From: Corynebacterium lipophiloflavum DSM 44291
GTDB lineage: Bacteria; Actinomycetota; Actinomycetes; Mycobacteriales; Mycobacteriaceae
DNA: 47,874 nt
Assembly: GCF_000159635.1 (NCBI RefSeq)
Contig: NZ_GG667196.1
Span: 2,368-50,241, forward strand
Direction of reading: 5' to 3'
The notes below the pieces were generated by a model, which was given only the letters and a program-made list of their open reading frames with translations, ran no database searches and was not told the origin of the DNA. The position numbers and the translations under genes were made by a program. Numbering within the stretch: the first letter of the stretch is position 1; every line of letters starts with the position of its first letter. Below are positions 28,626-37,311 of this stretch, piece by piece.

Positions 28626-29558
28626 ATGTCCCGCCCCGCTGATTCCAGCCCCTCCAGCCCGTACGTGGACTTCCGCCGCGAGGATTGGAGCCGCCGCCGC
28701 GCGGCAATGCCCCAGGTGCTGACGGAAGATGAGCTCGCCCAGCTCGCCGGCATCGGCGAAAACATCGACTTGCGCGAGGTGGCGGACATTTATTTGCCCA
28801 TCTCCCGTCTCATCCACCTGCGTGTCGAGGCCGCGCAACGGCTCAATACCGCCACGGCGATGTTTTTGGGCGAGTCGATGCGGGTGCCTTACATCATCGG
28901 GGTAGCGGGCTCGGTGGCAGTGGGAAAATCCACCACCGCCCGCCTCCTGCAGGTGCTGCTGCAGCGCTGGGAGTCCCACCCGCGGGTGGACCTGGTTACC
29001 ACGGACGGTTTCCTCTACCCCACCAAAACGCTGCGTGAACGCGGCCTGTTGCTGCGCAAGGGGTTTCCCGAATCCTATGACCGGCGCAACCTCATGCGCT
29101 TTGTCACCGACGTCAAATCCGGGGCTCCAGCGGTCGAGGCACCCGTGTACTCGCACAAGCTCTACGACATTGTCGCCGGTGAGCACCAGCTTGTTGACAA
29201 GCCCGACATCCTCATCCTCGAAGGCCTCAACGTCCTGCAGACCGGCCCGACCCTGATGATCTCCGACCTGTTCGACTTCTCCGTCTACGTCGACGCCAAA
29301 ACGGAGCACATTGAGCAGTGGTACATCGACCGCTTCCTGCAACTGCGCACGACCGCCTTCCGCGAGCCAGACGCGCACTTCGCTCGATTCGCCGAGCTTG
29401 ACGACGCCTCCGCGACCCGCGAAGCCCGCGAAATCTGGCAGTCGATCAACCTCCCGAACCTCGTGGAAAACATCCTGCCCACCCGCGTGCGGGCCTCCCT
29501 CGTGCTGGGCAAGGGTGCCGATCACTCCGTGCAGCGCGTACGCATGCGCAAGATGTAG
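28626..29558 (+). CDS. coaA: Type I pantothenate kinase
   Basis: A 310-residue kinase making 4'-phosphopantothenate, the first step of coenzyme A synthesis. The P-loop [12 protein letters not shown] is at residues 92-103, followed by [25 protein letters not shown] and the adenine-binding YSHKLYDIV region. [11 protein letters not shown] and YIDRFLQLR complete the type I family. Length is normal. The ATG at 28626 was preferred to an in-frame ATG at 28617. It is divergent from glyA and meets the prenyl transferase gene end to end. Confidence 0.96.
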   Translation: MSRPADSSPSSPYVDFRREDWSRRRAAMPQVLTEDELAQLAGIGENIDLREVADIYLPISRLIHLRVEAAQRLNTATAMFLGESMRVPYIIGVAGSVAVGKSTTARLLQVLLQRWESHPRVDLVTTDGFLYPTKTLRERGLLLRKGFPESYDRRNLMRFVTDVKSGAPAVEAPVYSHKLYDIVAGEHQLVDKPDILILEGLNVLQTGPTLMISDLFDFSVYVDAKTEHIEQWYIDRFLQLRTTAFREPDAHFARFAELDDASATREAREIWQSINLPNLVENILPTRVRASLVLGKGADHSVQRVRMRKM

Positions 29559-30329
29559 TTACTTGCCGAAGCGGCGAGAGCGCTGCGAGTAGTCGCGCAG
29601 CGCGCGGAGGAAGTCAATTTTCCGGAACGCCGGCCAGTACGTATCGGTGAACCAGATCTCCGAATAGGCGGCCTGCCACAGCAAGAACCCGCTGAGACGC
29701 TGCTCGCCGGAGGTGCGGATCACGAGATCCGGGTCGGGCTGGCCCGAGGTGTAGAGGTTCTCCCCGATCGAGTCGATTGTGACGCGGCTCGCTAGATCCG
29801 CGGCTGCCGTGCCCGCGGCGAGCTCGTCGCCAATCAGGGCACGCACGGCGTCGACAATTTCTTGGCGCCCGCCGTAGCCGACCGCGATGTTGACGCTGAG
29901 CCCGCGCTTCGCGCTCGTCGCCGCCGCCGAGCGCTGCATTCTCTCCGCTACCTCCGGGGGCAGAAGCTCAAGGTGGCCGACGAGCTTGATACGGCAGGAG
30001 TAGTCCTCGGCCGCGAGATCAGCAACAACGTCAGAGATGATGTCGAAGAGCAGCTCGACCTCCTCGGTCGTGCGCTGCAGGTTTTCGGTGGACAGAAGGT
30101 AGATGGTGACGACCTCGATGTCCATCTCGGCCGACCAGCGCACCAGCTCACCGATTTTCGCTGCGCCGGCGCGGTGGCCGTGGGAGACGTCGGTGTATCC
30201 GACGTGGCGCGCCCAGCGCCGGTTGCCGTCGGCCATCACCGCAATGTGCCGGGGGCGCTTTTCGCCCCGCAGGTCACGCCTCAACCGCGCCTCGTAGAGG
30301 CGGTAGAGGATTCTCGACAGCACAGTCAC
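29559..30329 (-). CDS. uppS: Z-isoprenyl diphosphate synthase (UppS family)
   Basis: A 256-residue cis-prenyl transferase that adds IPP units in Z configuration. The catalytic aspartate is D34 in VMADGNRRWA, with the following STENLQRT, GYGGRQEI and the closing RTSGEQRLSGFLLWQAAYSEIWF all intact. Mycobacteria have two such enzymes: one makes short Z-farnesyl diphosphate (Rv1086), the other decaprenyl diphosphate for cell-wall carrier lipid. Its place near mca, coaA and glyA fits the Rv1086-type gene, but chain length cannot be told from the sequence alone. GTG at 30329 follows TAGGGT (30336-30341) by 6 nt. Confidence 0.88.
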   Translation of the reverse strand: MTVLSRILYRLYEARLRRDLRGEKRPRHIAVMADGNRRWARHVGYTDVSHGHRAGAAKIGELVRWSAEMDIEVVTIYLLSTENLQRTTEEVELLFDIISDVVADLAAEDYSCRIKLVGHLELLPPEVAERMQRSAAATSAKRGLSVNIAVGYGGRQEIVDAVRALIGDELAAGTAAADLASRVTIDSIGENLYTSGQPDPDLVIRTSGEQRLSGFLLWQAAYSEIWFTDTYWPAFRKIDFLRALRDYSQRSRRFGK

Positions 30330-30352
30330 GATTCCACCCTACAGCCGAGCGG

Positions 30353-30649
30353 TTAGATAAAGCGCTGACGACGACGGTCGAGCACGCCCGCCTCGGCCAT
30401 GGCCGCGTCAATTGCCTCCTGGTCGAAAGGGTCGATACCGTGCTGCTCTGCAAACAGCCGACGCCGGTTAAAGCGCGACAGTCTGCGGTGGAAGGCGAAG
30501 CCGAGGCTCAAGATCACCACCGCGAGGGCGACGACGATGAGCATGCCGATCGGCGAGGCCTTGCCGAACTCCGGCCCAACCGGGGTCTCCGGCGGCGCCT
30601 GGGCGAGAATCCACCCGGTGGCGTTGGTCAGCGTGGCAGTATCGATCAC
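30353..30649 (-). CDS. Small single-helix membrane protein after mca
   Basis: A 98-residue protein with one hydrophobic helix (about 36-55, IGMLIVVALAVVILSLGFAF), then a basic stretch (RRLSRFNRRR) and a hydrophilic C-terminus with HGIDPFDQEAIDAAM. The GTG at 30649 overlaps the mca stop (GTGA), with GAGGAGG upstream. It resembles the conserved mca-linked membrane protein of mycobacteria. Function unknown; translation coupling suggests a role with Mca. Confidence 0.75.
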   Translation of the reverse strand: MIDTATLTNATGWILAQAPPETPVGPEFGKASPIGMLIVVALAVVILSLGFAFHRRLSRFNRRRLFAEQHGIDPFDQEAIDAAMAEAGVLDRRRQRFI

Positions 30650-31518
30650 TGCTCCTCCTCCGTTTCGCTGATGCCCGCGAACAAGTCGTCCTCCGGCAGG
30701 TGCGTGGACACGCGGGTCTTGGCCAGCTCGAACTCCTCGGTCGGCCAGACCGCCTGCTGGTCCTCGACCGGGCTGGCCAGGAACGCGCCGGCGGGATCGA
30801 TCTGCGTGGCGTGCGCAACCAACGCCTGGGCGCGGCGGTCGAAATAATCGGCGCACTCGATGCGGGTTGTCACCCGGCTCATCACGTCCGCCTGGTTTTC
30901 CTTCCAGCGCTTGATCATGGAGCCGTAGGGGCTGGCAACGCCCTGCTCGATGAGTCGGTCGTGCAAAAGCTGCATGCGTTGGAGAATGAATCCGTGGGTG
31001 TAGTAGAGCTTCAGCGGCGTCCAGGGCTCACCGGCCTCGGGAGCGAACTGCGGGTCCGGCGCCTTTTCCCACGCCTGCATGGAAATTTCGTGCACCTTGA
31101 GGTGATCAGGGTGGGGGTAGCCGCCGTTTTCGTCGTAGGTGATGATCACGTGCGGCTTGAACTCGCGGATGACCTTGACCAAGGACGCCGTCGCCTCGGT
31201 AGTGTCCGCGAGTGCGAAACAGCCCTCGGGCAAGGGTGGCAAGGGGTCCCCCTCGGGCAAACCGGAATCCTCGTAGCCCATCCACTCGTGCTCCACCCCG
31301 AGCGCAGCTGCGGCGCGCGCCATTTCCTCACGGCGCACCTCCATCATGTTTTCGAGCACACCCGGGCGATTCATCGCCGGATTCAAAATGTCGCCGCGCT
31401 GGCCGTCCGTGCACGTTACGACCTTTACACGGTGCCCTTCAGAGACGTAGCGCGCCATGGTCGCCGCCCCTTTCGACGACTCATCGTCTGGGTGGGCGTG
31501 AACTGCCAAGAGGCGCAT
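30646..31518 (-). CDS. mca: Mycothiol S-conjugate amidase
   Basis: A 290-residue zinc amidase that cleaves mycothiol conjugates of toxins to a mercapturic acid, the actinobacterial detoxification route. The HPDDES zinc motif is at residues 9-14 (H9, D12), HPDH at about 148 supplies the third ligand, and ITYDENGGYPHPDH is diagnostic of the MshB/Mca family. NPAMNRPGVLENMMEVRREEM and YGSMIKRWKENQ follow Mca rather than MshB. A GGAGATG ribosome-binding site precedes the ATG. Presence implies the host makes mycothiol. Confidence 0.95.
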   Translation of the reverse strand: MRLLAVHAHPDDESSKGAATMARYVSEGHRVKVVTCTDGQRGDILNPAMNRPGVLENMMEVRREEMARAAAALGVEHEWMGYEDSGLPEGDPLPPLPEGCFALADTTEATASLVKVIREFKPHVIITYDENGGYPHPDHLKVHEISMQAWEKAPDPQFAPEAGEPWTPLKLYYTHGFILQRMQLLHDRLIEQGVASPYGSMIKRWKENQADVMSRVTTRIECADYFDRRAQALVAHATQIDPAGAFLASPVEDQQAVWPTEEFELAKTRVSTHLPEDDLFAGISETEEEQ

Positions 31519-31566
31519 GCAACATCTCCAGCCGTCGTAGGTGCAATCTGTAAGTAGTAGGCCATC

Positions 31567-31576
31567 TTAGTACTAT
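31567..31576. promoter_or_regulatory. Overlapping divergent -10 boxes (mca / DUF4307), leadered
   Basis: The palindrome TAGTACTA (31568-31575) gives a plus-strand TACTAT (31571-31576) and a minus-strand TACTAA (31567-31572) sharing two base pairs. Unlike the other shared promoters these are about 40 nt from both start codons, so the transcripts would have leaders. Confidence 0.4.
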
Positions 31577-31618
31577 TGATGCGAAAGTCATTACTGCCAC
31601 TAGCGAGGATGCCCTACC

Positions 31619-32098
31619 GTGCCCGATACCGACCTTGCCCGCCCATCGAGCCGCTACGGCGACCGGGATTCCGCGAATACGCCTGGCGGGATCGGCGGAA
31701 AAGTGCTTGCGATCGCCGCGGTGCTCATGGTGGCGCTGGTGATCGCGGCGGCCGCGAGAAACTACCTGCAGCGCCAGGCGGTGCCCGTCACAGCAAGCTT
31801 TGTCACGCAGGAGGCTGTCGACGACGCCACCACGCGGTTGTGGATCGACGTCACCCGCCGCGACCCCTCCATCGACTCGTACTGCATTGTCACGGCCGTC
31901 AACTACGACTTCGCTGAAGTGGGGCGCAGAGAAGTCATCATCCCCGCCGGCGGCGAGGAGCTCATCCACGTCGGTGTCGACCTGCCCGTGCGCGAGCCCG
32001 CGGTGTCCGGGCGCATCTACGGGTGCTCCGAGAACATCCCGTTCTACATGGACACATCCAGGACCTACACCGAGGCCTATCCCACGCCCGCACCGTGA
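31619..32098 (+). CDS. DUF4307 membrane protein
   Basis: A 159-residue protein with a 27-residue cytoplasmic part, one membrane helix (about 28-47) and an outside domain with a Cys pair (SYCIVTAVNYDFAEVGRREV and IYGCSENIPFYM). The block RRDPSIDSYCIVTAVN is typical of DUF4307, a small actinobacterial family found between mca and greA. It has a beta-sandwich feel. The GTG at 31619 is the family start. Function unknown. Confidence 0.8.
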   Translation: MPDTDLARPSSRYGDRDSANTPGGIGGKVLAIAAVLMVALVIAAAARNYLQRQAVPVTASFVTQEAVDDATTRLWIDVTRRDPSIDSYCIVTAVNYDFAEVGRREVIIPAGGEELIHVGVDLPVREPAVSGRIYGCSENIPFYMDTSRTYTEAYPTPAP

Positions 32099-32140
32099 TA
32101 GAATTCGGCCCAGTATTAGCATGTAACGGAAGGTTTATAT

Positions 32141-32665
32141 ATGGCTGAGACCCAGAAGCAGTACATCACCCCGGAGATGAAGGCGAAGCTCGAGAACGAG
32201 CTGCAGGCTCTCATCGACAACCGCCCGGTCATCGCCGCCGAGATCAACGAGCGCCGCGAGGAAGGCGACCTGAAGGAAAACGCTGGCTACGACGCCGCGC
32301 GTGAACAACAGGACCAAGAAGAAGCCCGCATCAAGCAGATCTCCGAGATCCTGGCGAATGCCACCACCGAGCGCTCCGGCGTCATCGAGGGTGTCGCCCA
32401 GGTCGGCTCCGTCGTCCACGTTTTCTACAACGGCGACGAAAGCGACAAGGAAACCTTCCTCATCGGCACTCGCGCCGCCTCCACCGGCAACAAGGATCTG
32501 GAGACCTACTCGGAGAATTCCCCGTTGGGTGCCGCGGTCGTCGGCGCGTCCGAGGGCGAGACCCGCACCTACAGCGCCCCGAACGGTCGCGAGATTACGG
32601 TCACCATTGTCTCCGCCGAACCGTATGATTCAGACAAGGCTGCGACCCCGCGCACGGGATCGTAG
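32141..32665 (+). CDS. greA: Transcript cleavage factor GreA
   Basis: A 174-residue elongation factor that helps RNA polymerase escape pauses by cleaving the 3' end of the RNA. The N-terminal coiled coil has the functional tip acidic pair in EGDLKENAGYDAAREQQ, and the C-terminal domain has VVGASEGETRTYSAPNGREITVTIVSAEPYD. GGAAGG lies upstream of the ATG. It is downstream of the DUF4307 gene, an order shared with mycobacteria. Confidence 0.95.
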   Translation: MAETQKQYITPEMKAKLENELQALIDNRPVIAAEINERREEGDLKENAGYDAAREQQDQEEARIKQISEILANATTERSGVIEGVAQVGSVVHVFYNGDESDKETFLIGTRAASTGNKDLETYSENSPLGAAVVGASEGETRTYSAPNGREITVTIVSAEPYDSDKAATPRTGS

Positions 32666-32698
32666 AGGAAAACTTGGGATTTTAAGGACGTCATCACA

Positions 32699-33217
32699 GT
32701 GAACATCACCACTACCCGCAAGGCAACGGCGGGATTCTTCGCCCTGGCAGCTCTCGGACTCGCCGCCTGCTCCCCTCCCAACCAGGTGGATTCCGGTAAC
32801 AAGGTCGACACCGCCACCAGCCAAAACCCGGATTCGCTCGCGGGTTCCGGCCACGAGACCCCGGCTAGCGCGACCCGCGCCAACGTTGTGGAGGCCTCCC
32901 AGGCCAACGCCACGCCCACCCCGGTGGCCGCCGGCGAGCTTCCCACGCTCATCAACTGCGGCACGGCCACGGGCAACGAACCTGAGCGGCTCGTCCTGTC
33001 CTGCGAGGACGGCAACGACTTCATCGAAAACATTACCTGGAACGAGTGGTCGGACGAGATCGCCTCCGGCACGGGCACCCGCGTGACGCTCGACCCCGAC
33101 CGCCGCGTCGAGGGCACCCAAGTCATCCTGGGCAATCCCGAGGTGATCGAAGGCACCTTCGTCTTCACTACGGTGAGCGTGGACGGGACCTCGATCAACC
33201 CCGAGAGCAACTACTAG
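32699..33217 (+). CDS. Secreted lipoprotein of unknown function
   Basis: A 172-residue lipoprotein. The signal peptide ends in the lipobox LAAC (C24), followed by a Ser/Thr/Asn-rich linker and a compact domain with two cysteines (LINCGTAT and VLSCEDGNDFIENITWNEWSD), probably disulfide-bonded. The TWNEWSD stretch recalls small actinobacterial secreted domains where it lies at a strand-turn. The GTG at 32699 is preceded by a weak purine stretch. It follows greA by 33 bp and is probably on the same transcript. Confidence 0.75.
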   Translation: MNITTTRKATAGFFALAALGLAACSPPNQVDSGNKVDTATSQNPDSLAGSGHETPASATRANVVEASQANATPTPVAAGELPTLINCGTATGNEPERLVLSCEDGNDFIENITWNEWSDEIASGTGTRVTLDPDRRVEGTQVILGNPEVIEGTFVFTTVSVDGTSINPESNY

Positions 33218-33985
33218 TTAGTCGCGGTTGGCGTAGGACAAAAGACGCAGGATCTCGGTGTAGAGCCAGACCAGCGTCACTGCCAGGCCCAGTGCCACGC
33301 CCCAGGCCATTTGCGACGGCGCGCCGGTGCGCACGAGGCGATCGGCGAGGTCGAAGTCCTGCAGGAACGACAGCGCGGCGAGGATGATGCAGACCACGCC
33401 GAAGATGATCGCCAACGGTCCGCCATCGCGGAGCGGGCTGAGTCCCGTGAACAGGAACAGCACCAGGTTGCCGAGCGCCATCACCGCGACACCGACGATG
33501 GCGCCGGTGAGGATCCGGTTGAAGCGCGGGGTGACGCGCACCGCCCCGGTCTTGTAAACGAACAGCATGCCGAGGAACACGCCGACCGTGCCGAGGATGG
33601 CCTGGGAAATCATCGCCCCGGCGTTTGCACCGCCGACCATCCAACCGGACAGGATCAGCGAGAACCCGCCCACGAACAGGCCCTCGAAAGCTGCGTAGAT
33701 AAGGGTCACGGTGCGGGACCCGAATTTCTTGCCAAAGGCGTGGACGAGGACGGTGATGAAACCGCCGATTGCGCCGACGAATGTAAGGATGGTCGCGATG
33801 TCGGGTCGCCCCGCCAGCGCGATACCGAAGTTCGCGACGGCGAACGCAACGATCACTGCGAGAGTGATGCCCGTCTTGGTCACCACGTCGTCGACCGTCA
33901 TGGGCCGGTCGGTCTGTGCCGACCCGTAGCCAGCGAAGCCATCCTTCTCGGGCAGTTGGGTCAAGACAGGGTTGTTGCTTCTCAT
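33218..33985 (-). CDS. Bax inhibitor-1/YccA-family membrane protein
   Basis: A 255-residue protein with seven hydrophobic segments and a polar N-terminus (RSNNPVLTQLPEKDGF). The family features are the early MTVDDVVTKTGITL, the central AAFEGLFVGGFS, and the acidic LQDFDLADRLV near the end, where YccA/BI-1 proteins carry their paired aspartates; in relatives these form a pH-sensitive calcium leak channel. GAAAGGA lies upstream. The gene meets the lipoprotein gene end to end. Confidence 0.9.
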   Translation of the reverse strand: MRSNNPVLTQLPEKDGFAGYGSAQTDRPMTVDDVVTKTGITLAVIVAFAVANFGIALAGRPDIATILTFVGAIGGFITVLVHAFGKKFGSRTVTLIYAAFEGLFVGGFSLILSGWMVGGANAGAMISQAILGTVGVFLGMLFVYKTGAVRVTPRFNRILTGAIVGVAVMALGNLVLFLFTGLSPLRDGGPLAIIFGVVCIILAALSFLQDFDLADRLVRTGAPSQMAWGVALGLAVTLVWLYTEILRLLSYANRD

Positions 33986-34101
33986 TATCCCTGGTTTCCT
34001 TTCAGTATTTAAAACAATGGTCTAGCCGGACTCGCATCCACACGGTACAACGCCCGATTCGTTTCTTTAGTTCCCGAGCTCGGACATTAGGATGGCAAGC
34101 A

Positions 34102-34572
34102 ATGTTAGTTACTCCCCGCCTGGTGCTGCGCCTCTGGGCTCGTAGCGACGCCCCGGCGCTTTTCACCCACGCCTCGCACCCCGAGGTCGGCCCGCGTGCC
34201 GGCTGGCCGGCGCACACAAGCCTCGAGGAAAGCCGGCGCTCCATCAGTGATGTCTTATCCGCGCCCGGCACCTTCGCGATCACGCTCGACGGTGAGCCGG
34301 TCGGCTGCGTAGCGCTACGCCCCGGCGAGTTCCCGGAGCTCGGCTACTGGGTGGCAGCGCCTTATTGGGGCCGCGGTATCGCCACCGAGGCGGCGTCCGC
34401 GTTGATCGAGCACTCCAACTACCCCTTTATCATTGCCTCCCACGCAGAGGGAAACCTCGGCTCGCAGCGGGTTCTGCTCAAGCTCGGGTTCCGGTTTACT
34501 CACACGGGCGAGAAGTGGCTGGCCCCGCTGGGCGTTTCTCGCCCGTCGCTATTCTATGCCCTGTCGCGATGA
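34102..34572 (+). CDS. GNAT acetyltransferase (RimJ/RimL type)
   Basis: A 156-residue acetyltransferase of the RimJ/RimL-like branch. It opens LVTPRLVLRLWARSDAPALF, the acetyl-CoA loop is WGRGIATEA, and NLGSQRVLLKLGFRF is the last motif. Substrate unknown. The ATG at 34102 follows TAGGAT (34088-34093) by 8 nt. Its stop overlaps the photolyase start (ATGA), so the two are translated together. Confidence 0.85.
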   Translation: MLVTPRLVLRLWARSDAPALFTHASHPEVGPRAGWPAHTSLEESRRSISDVLSAPGTFAITLDGEPVGCVALRPGEFPELGYWVAAPYWGRGIATEAASALIEHSNYPFIIASHAEGNLGSQRVLLKLGFRFTHTGEKWLAPLGVSRPSLFYALSR

Positions 34573-35891
34573 GTACCCCGACGATTGTATGGTTCCGCGA
34601 CGACCTGCGCTTGGCCGATAACGCCGCTTTGACTTGGGCGACCGAGCGCGGCCCCGTCGTGGGGCTTTACGTCCACGAGACGGTGGGCCGGGGCATCGGC
34701 CGGGCCGCCGCGTGGTGGCTGCGCCACAGCCTCGATGCCTTGCGCGAATCCCTCCCAGCTCCGTTGATTGAGCTCGCGGGCGACCCGCGCGAGATCGTCC
34801 CCCGCCTCGCGCGCGAGCTTGGCGCGGCAGTGACGTGGAACCGCCGCTACCACCTGACGGACATTGATGCCGAGGTCAAGGAGGCCACCGGTGCCGTCTC
34901 GCACCCCGGCTACCTGCTCACGGAGCCCTGGGACGTGCGTGCGACCCCGTACCGCGTGTTCACGCCGTTCTTCAACGCCGCGCGCAGTGTGCTTCTCGAC
35001 GCCCCTCCCACGCCTCTTCCCGTCCCCCACATCACCCCGGCCGACATCGGTCCCGCCACCGTGTACGCGCCTGCCGAGCCTGCGTGGGCCGCATCGCTGG
35101 CGCAGCACAACACCCCCGGCGAAGGCGCCGCCCGCGAGCAGCTCAAGCGCTTCATCGCCGCGAGCGCCGACTACGACAACAATGCGCTCGATGGGGTTAC
35201 CTCAGGCCTGTCGCCGCACCTGCGCTTCGGCGAGATCAGCCCCGCCGAGGTGTGGCTCGCCGCCGTCGACGCGGGGGCGTGGGCGTTCGCGCGCCAGCTG
35301 CTGTGGCGCGATTTCGCCTGGCACCGCTACTACCACGTGCCCGACATGGCGACGAAGAACGTGCGCCGGAAGTTCGACCGCTTCGACTGGGAGTGGACGC
35401 CCAACGCGGTGCCAGGCAGCACGGACGCGGCGTTCGCTCACGCAGAGATGGACCCTGGCGCCCAGCACATGAAAGAGCTCGCGGCGTGGCAGTCGGGCCG
35501 GACCGGCATCCCGCTTGTCGACGCCGGAATGCGCGAGCTGTGGGCGACCGGGCGGATGCACAACCGGGTGCGCATGGTCAGCGGGTCGTGGCTGACGAAG
35601 AACCTGGGCATCCACTGGCGCCACGGCGAGGAGTGGTTCTGGGACACGCTTGTCGACGCCGACGCCGCCTCCAACGCGTTCAACTGGCAGTGGGTCGCCG
35701 GATCCGGAGACGACGCCGCCCCGTACTTCCGCATCTTCAACCCGCTAACGCAGGCGGAGAAGTTCGACCCGCACGGCTCCTACGTTGCGCGCTGGTTGCC
35801 CGATACCGCCGACTACTCGGAGCCGATGGCGGACGTTAAGCAGTCGCGGCTGCGGGCTCTCGTTGCCTACGACGACATCAAGAACGGTTAA
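34569..35891 (+). CDS. phr: Deoxyribodipyrimidine photolyase / cryptochrome family
   Basis: A 440-residue flavoprotein that repairs pyrimidine dimers with blue light. The N-terminal antenna domain opens TPTIVWFRDDLRLADNAAL. The FAD-binding domain has SPHLRFGEISPAEVWL, LLWRDFAWHRYYHVPD, GIPLVDAGMRELWATGRMHNRVRMV and the NAFNWQWVAGSGDDAAPYFRIFNP signature of CPD photolyases. The closing WLPDTADYSEPMAD is normal. Start overlaps the acetyltransferase stop. Photolyase genes often sit beside carotenoid genes in light-responsive clusters, as here. Confidence 0.95.
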   Translation: MSTPTIVWFRDDLRLADNAALTWATERGPVVGLYVHETVGRGIGRAAAWWLRHSLDALRESLPAPLIELAGDPREIVPRLARELGAAVTWNRRYHLTDIDAEVKEATGAVSHPGYLLTEPWDVRATPYRVFTPFFNAARSVLLDAPPTPLPVPHITPADIGPATVYAPAEPAWAASLAQHNTPGEGAAREQLKRFIAASADYDNNALDGVTSGLSPHLRFGEISPAEVWLAAVDAGAWAFARQLLWRDFAWHRYYHVPDMATKNVRRKFDRFDWEWTPNAVPGSTDAAFAHAEMDPGAQHMKELAAWQSGRTGIPLVDAGMRELWATGRMHNRVRMVSGSWLTKNLGIHWRHGEEWFWDTLVDADAASNAFNWQWVAGSGDDAAPYFRIFNPLTQAEKFDPHGSYVARWLPDTADYSEPMADVKQSRLRALVAYDDIKNG

Positions 35892-37287
35892 GGCGCGCGA
35901 TTTCGCCGGTCAGCACGGTCGCGAAGGCGCACCACAGCGGGTAGGGGGCAAGGAGCAGCCCGCGCGTCGGCGAGCGCCGGTGTGCGCGGCGCACCAGGTC
36001 GGCCGATGAGACTGCGAGGGCGCCTGCCCAGAGCGTCGACAAGCGGCGGGCGCGCGAGCGGAAGAAGACCCCGCTCCAGCCGGCGTTGAGAACCAGGTTG
36101 CCGGCCAGCGCGAGGGCGTCGTTGCGCGCTGCACGAGGCTCGCCCTCCTCCAGCGAATCGGCGATCGTGGTGGTGGCGATGACCGCGATGTCGACGTAGA
36201 GCAGCGTCCACACGATGGGAAACGCAACCGCCGGGGGCTGCCAGGAGGGCTTCTTCAGCCGGGCATAGCGGGCGGATTTCGGGTCGGTGAGGAGCGACCC
36301 GGCCACGGCCGTGGCCAACACGCCGAAGTGGACGGCGTTGGCGATTCGTCCGTAACGCGCGGGATGGGTGCCACGCGCGGCGATCTCGACGGCCTCCTCG
36401 AATGTCTGGTTCCCACCCTCGGGGGCACCCACCAGCTTTTCCAGGTCGCGTTCCTTGAGCACGGTGTCCGAGGACACGGAGTCGAAGATGGGCAGGATCT
36501 CCTTCATCGACAGCGGCGTGAGCACCGACAGGCCGAAAGACGCGAGGCGGCGGGTCATAATCGGGGCCGCCACAAATGGCCTGCGTCGCACACCGACGAC
36601 CTGGGTGTAGCGCTGCATCATATCCACGTACGGCATGGTGTCCGGCCCACCGATGTCGAAGGCGCGGTCCTCTGTGGAAGGAAGATCCGCCGCCGCTACG
36701 AGGTAGTGGACGACGTCGCGCACGGAGATCGGGGTGATGCGGTTGGTGATCCACTTCGGTGCCGCAAAAGTGGGCACGCGCTCGGCGACGTGGCGAAGCA
36801 GCGCGAAGGACAGCGAACCGTCGCCGATGACCACGCCCGCTTGAAGCGCCGCAGTGGGCACGCCAGCGGCGCGCAGCTCCTCGCCGACGCGCACGCGCGA
36901 CTCCAGGTGCTCGGACATCTCTTCGTTGTCCGGGTGGAGCCCTCCGAGGTAGATGATCCTGCCGACCTCGTGCGCCGCCGCGACCTCGCCGAACTGGCGC
37001 GCCATCTGCGCCTCCTGATCGGCGAAGCCGCTGCCCGAGGACATCGAGTGAAGCAGGTACCAGGCGCAATCGACGCCTTTCAGAGCGCGGTCGACGTCGG
37101 CCCTTTCGGCCGCGTCGCCCTCGACGATCTCCACCTCCCCACTATCAAGGTAGCGCGCCCAGTCCATGGTCAGGGCCTTGTCGCGGCTGCGGCACAGGCA
37201 GCGAACCTTCGACCCGCGTTCGACCAGTTCGAGGACGACGCGCTGGCCGATAAACCCGGTGGCACCTGTAACGAGAGCAGTCTTCAT
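35878..37287 (-). CDS. Fusion of an NAD(P)-binding SDR-type oxidoreductase and a TspO-like domain
   Basis: A 469-residue two-domain protein. Residues 1 to about 300 are an atypical SDR: NAD(P)-binding VTGATGFIGQRV, then RCLCRSRDK and later IIYLGGL, with no clear YxxxK. Residues about 314-469 are a TspO/MBR domain of five hydrophobic segments: PSWQPPAVAFPIVWTLLY, LNAGWSGVFF and APYPLWCAFATVL. TspO binds porphyrins and helps with oxidative stress. No stop separates the domains, and the hinge (about 290-312) is short. A fusion is unusual; I recall related proteins in some actinobacteria, but cannot check. ATG at 37287 follows TATAAG by 9 nt. Convergent with phr, 14-bp overlap. Confidence 0.78.
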   Translation of the reverse strand: MKTALVTGATGFIGQRVVLELVERGSKVRCLCRSRDKALTMDWARYLDSGEVEIVEGDAAERADVDRALKGVDCAWYLLHSMSSGSGFADQEAQMARQFGEVAAAHEVGRIIYLGGLHPDNEEMSEHLESRVRVGEELRAAGVPTAALQAGVVIGDGSLSFALLRHVAERVPTFAAPKWITNRITPISVRDVVHYLVAAADLPSTEDRAFDIGGPDTMPYVDMMQRYTQVVGVRRRPFVAAPIMTRRLASFGLSVLTPLSMKEILPIFDSVSSDTVLKERDLEKLVGAPEGGNQTFEEAVEIAARGTHPARYGRIANAVHFGVLATAVAGSLLTDPKSARYARLKKPSWQPPAVAFPIVWTLLYVDIAVIATTTIADSLEEGEPRAARNDALALAGNLVLNAGWSGVFFRSRARRLSTLWAGALAVSSADLVRRAHRRSPTRGLLLAPYPLWCAFATVLTGEIARLNRS

Positions 37288-37296
37288 AGTCTTCAG

Positions 37297-37304
37297 CTTA
37301 TACT
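37297..37304. promoter_or_regulatory. Overlapping divergent -10 boxes (SDR-TspO / CPBP)
   Basis: CTTATACT provides a minus-strand TATAAG (37297-37302) and a plus-strand TATACT (37299-37304), sharing TATA. Starts at 37287 and 37312 lie 9 and 7 nt away, so both mRNAs are probably leaderless or nearly so. Confidence 0.65.
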
Positions 37305-37311
37305 TCCACTG

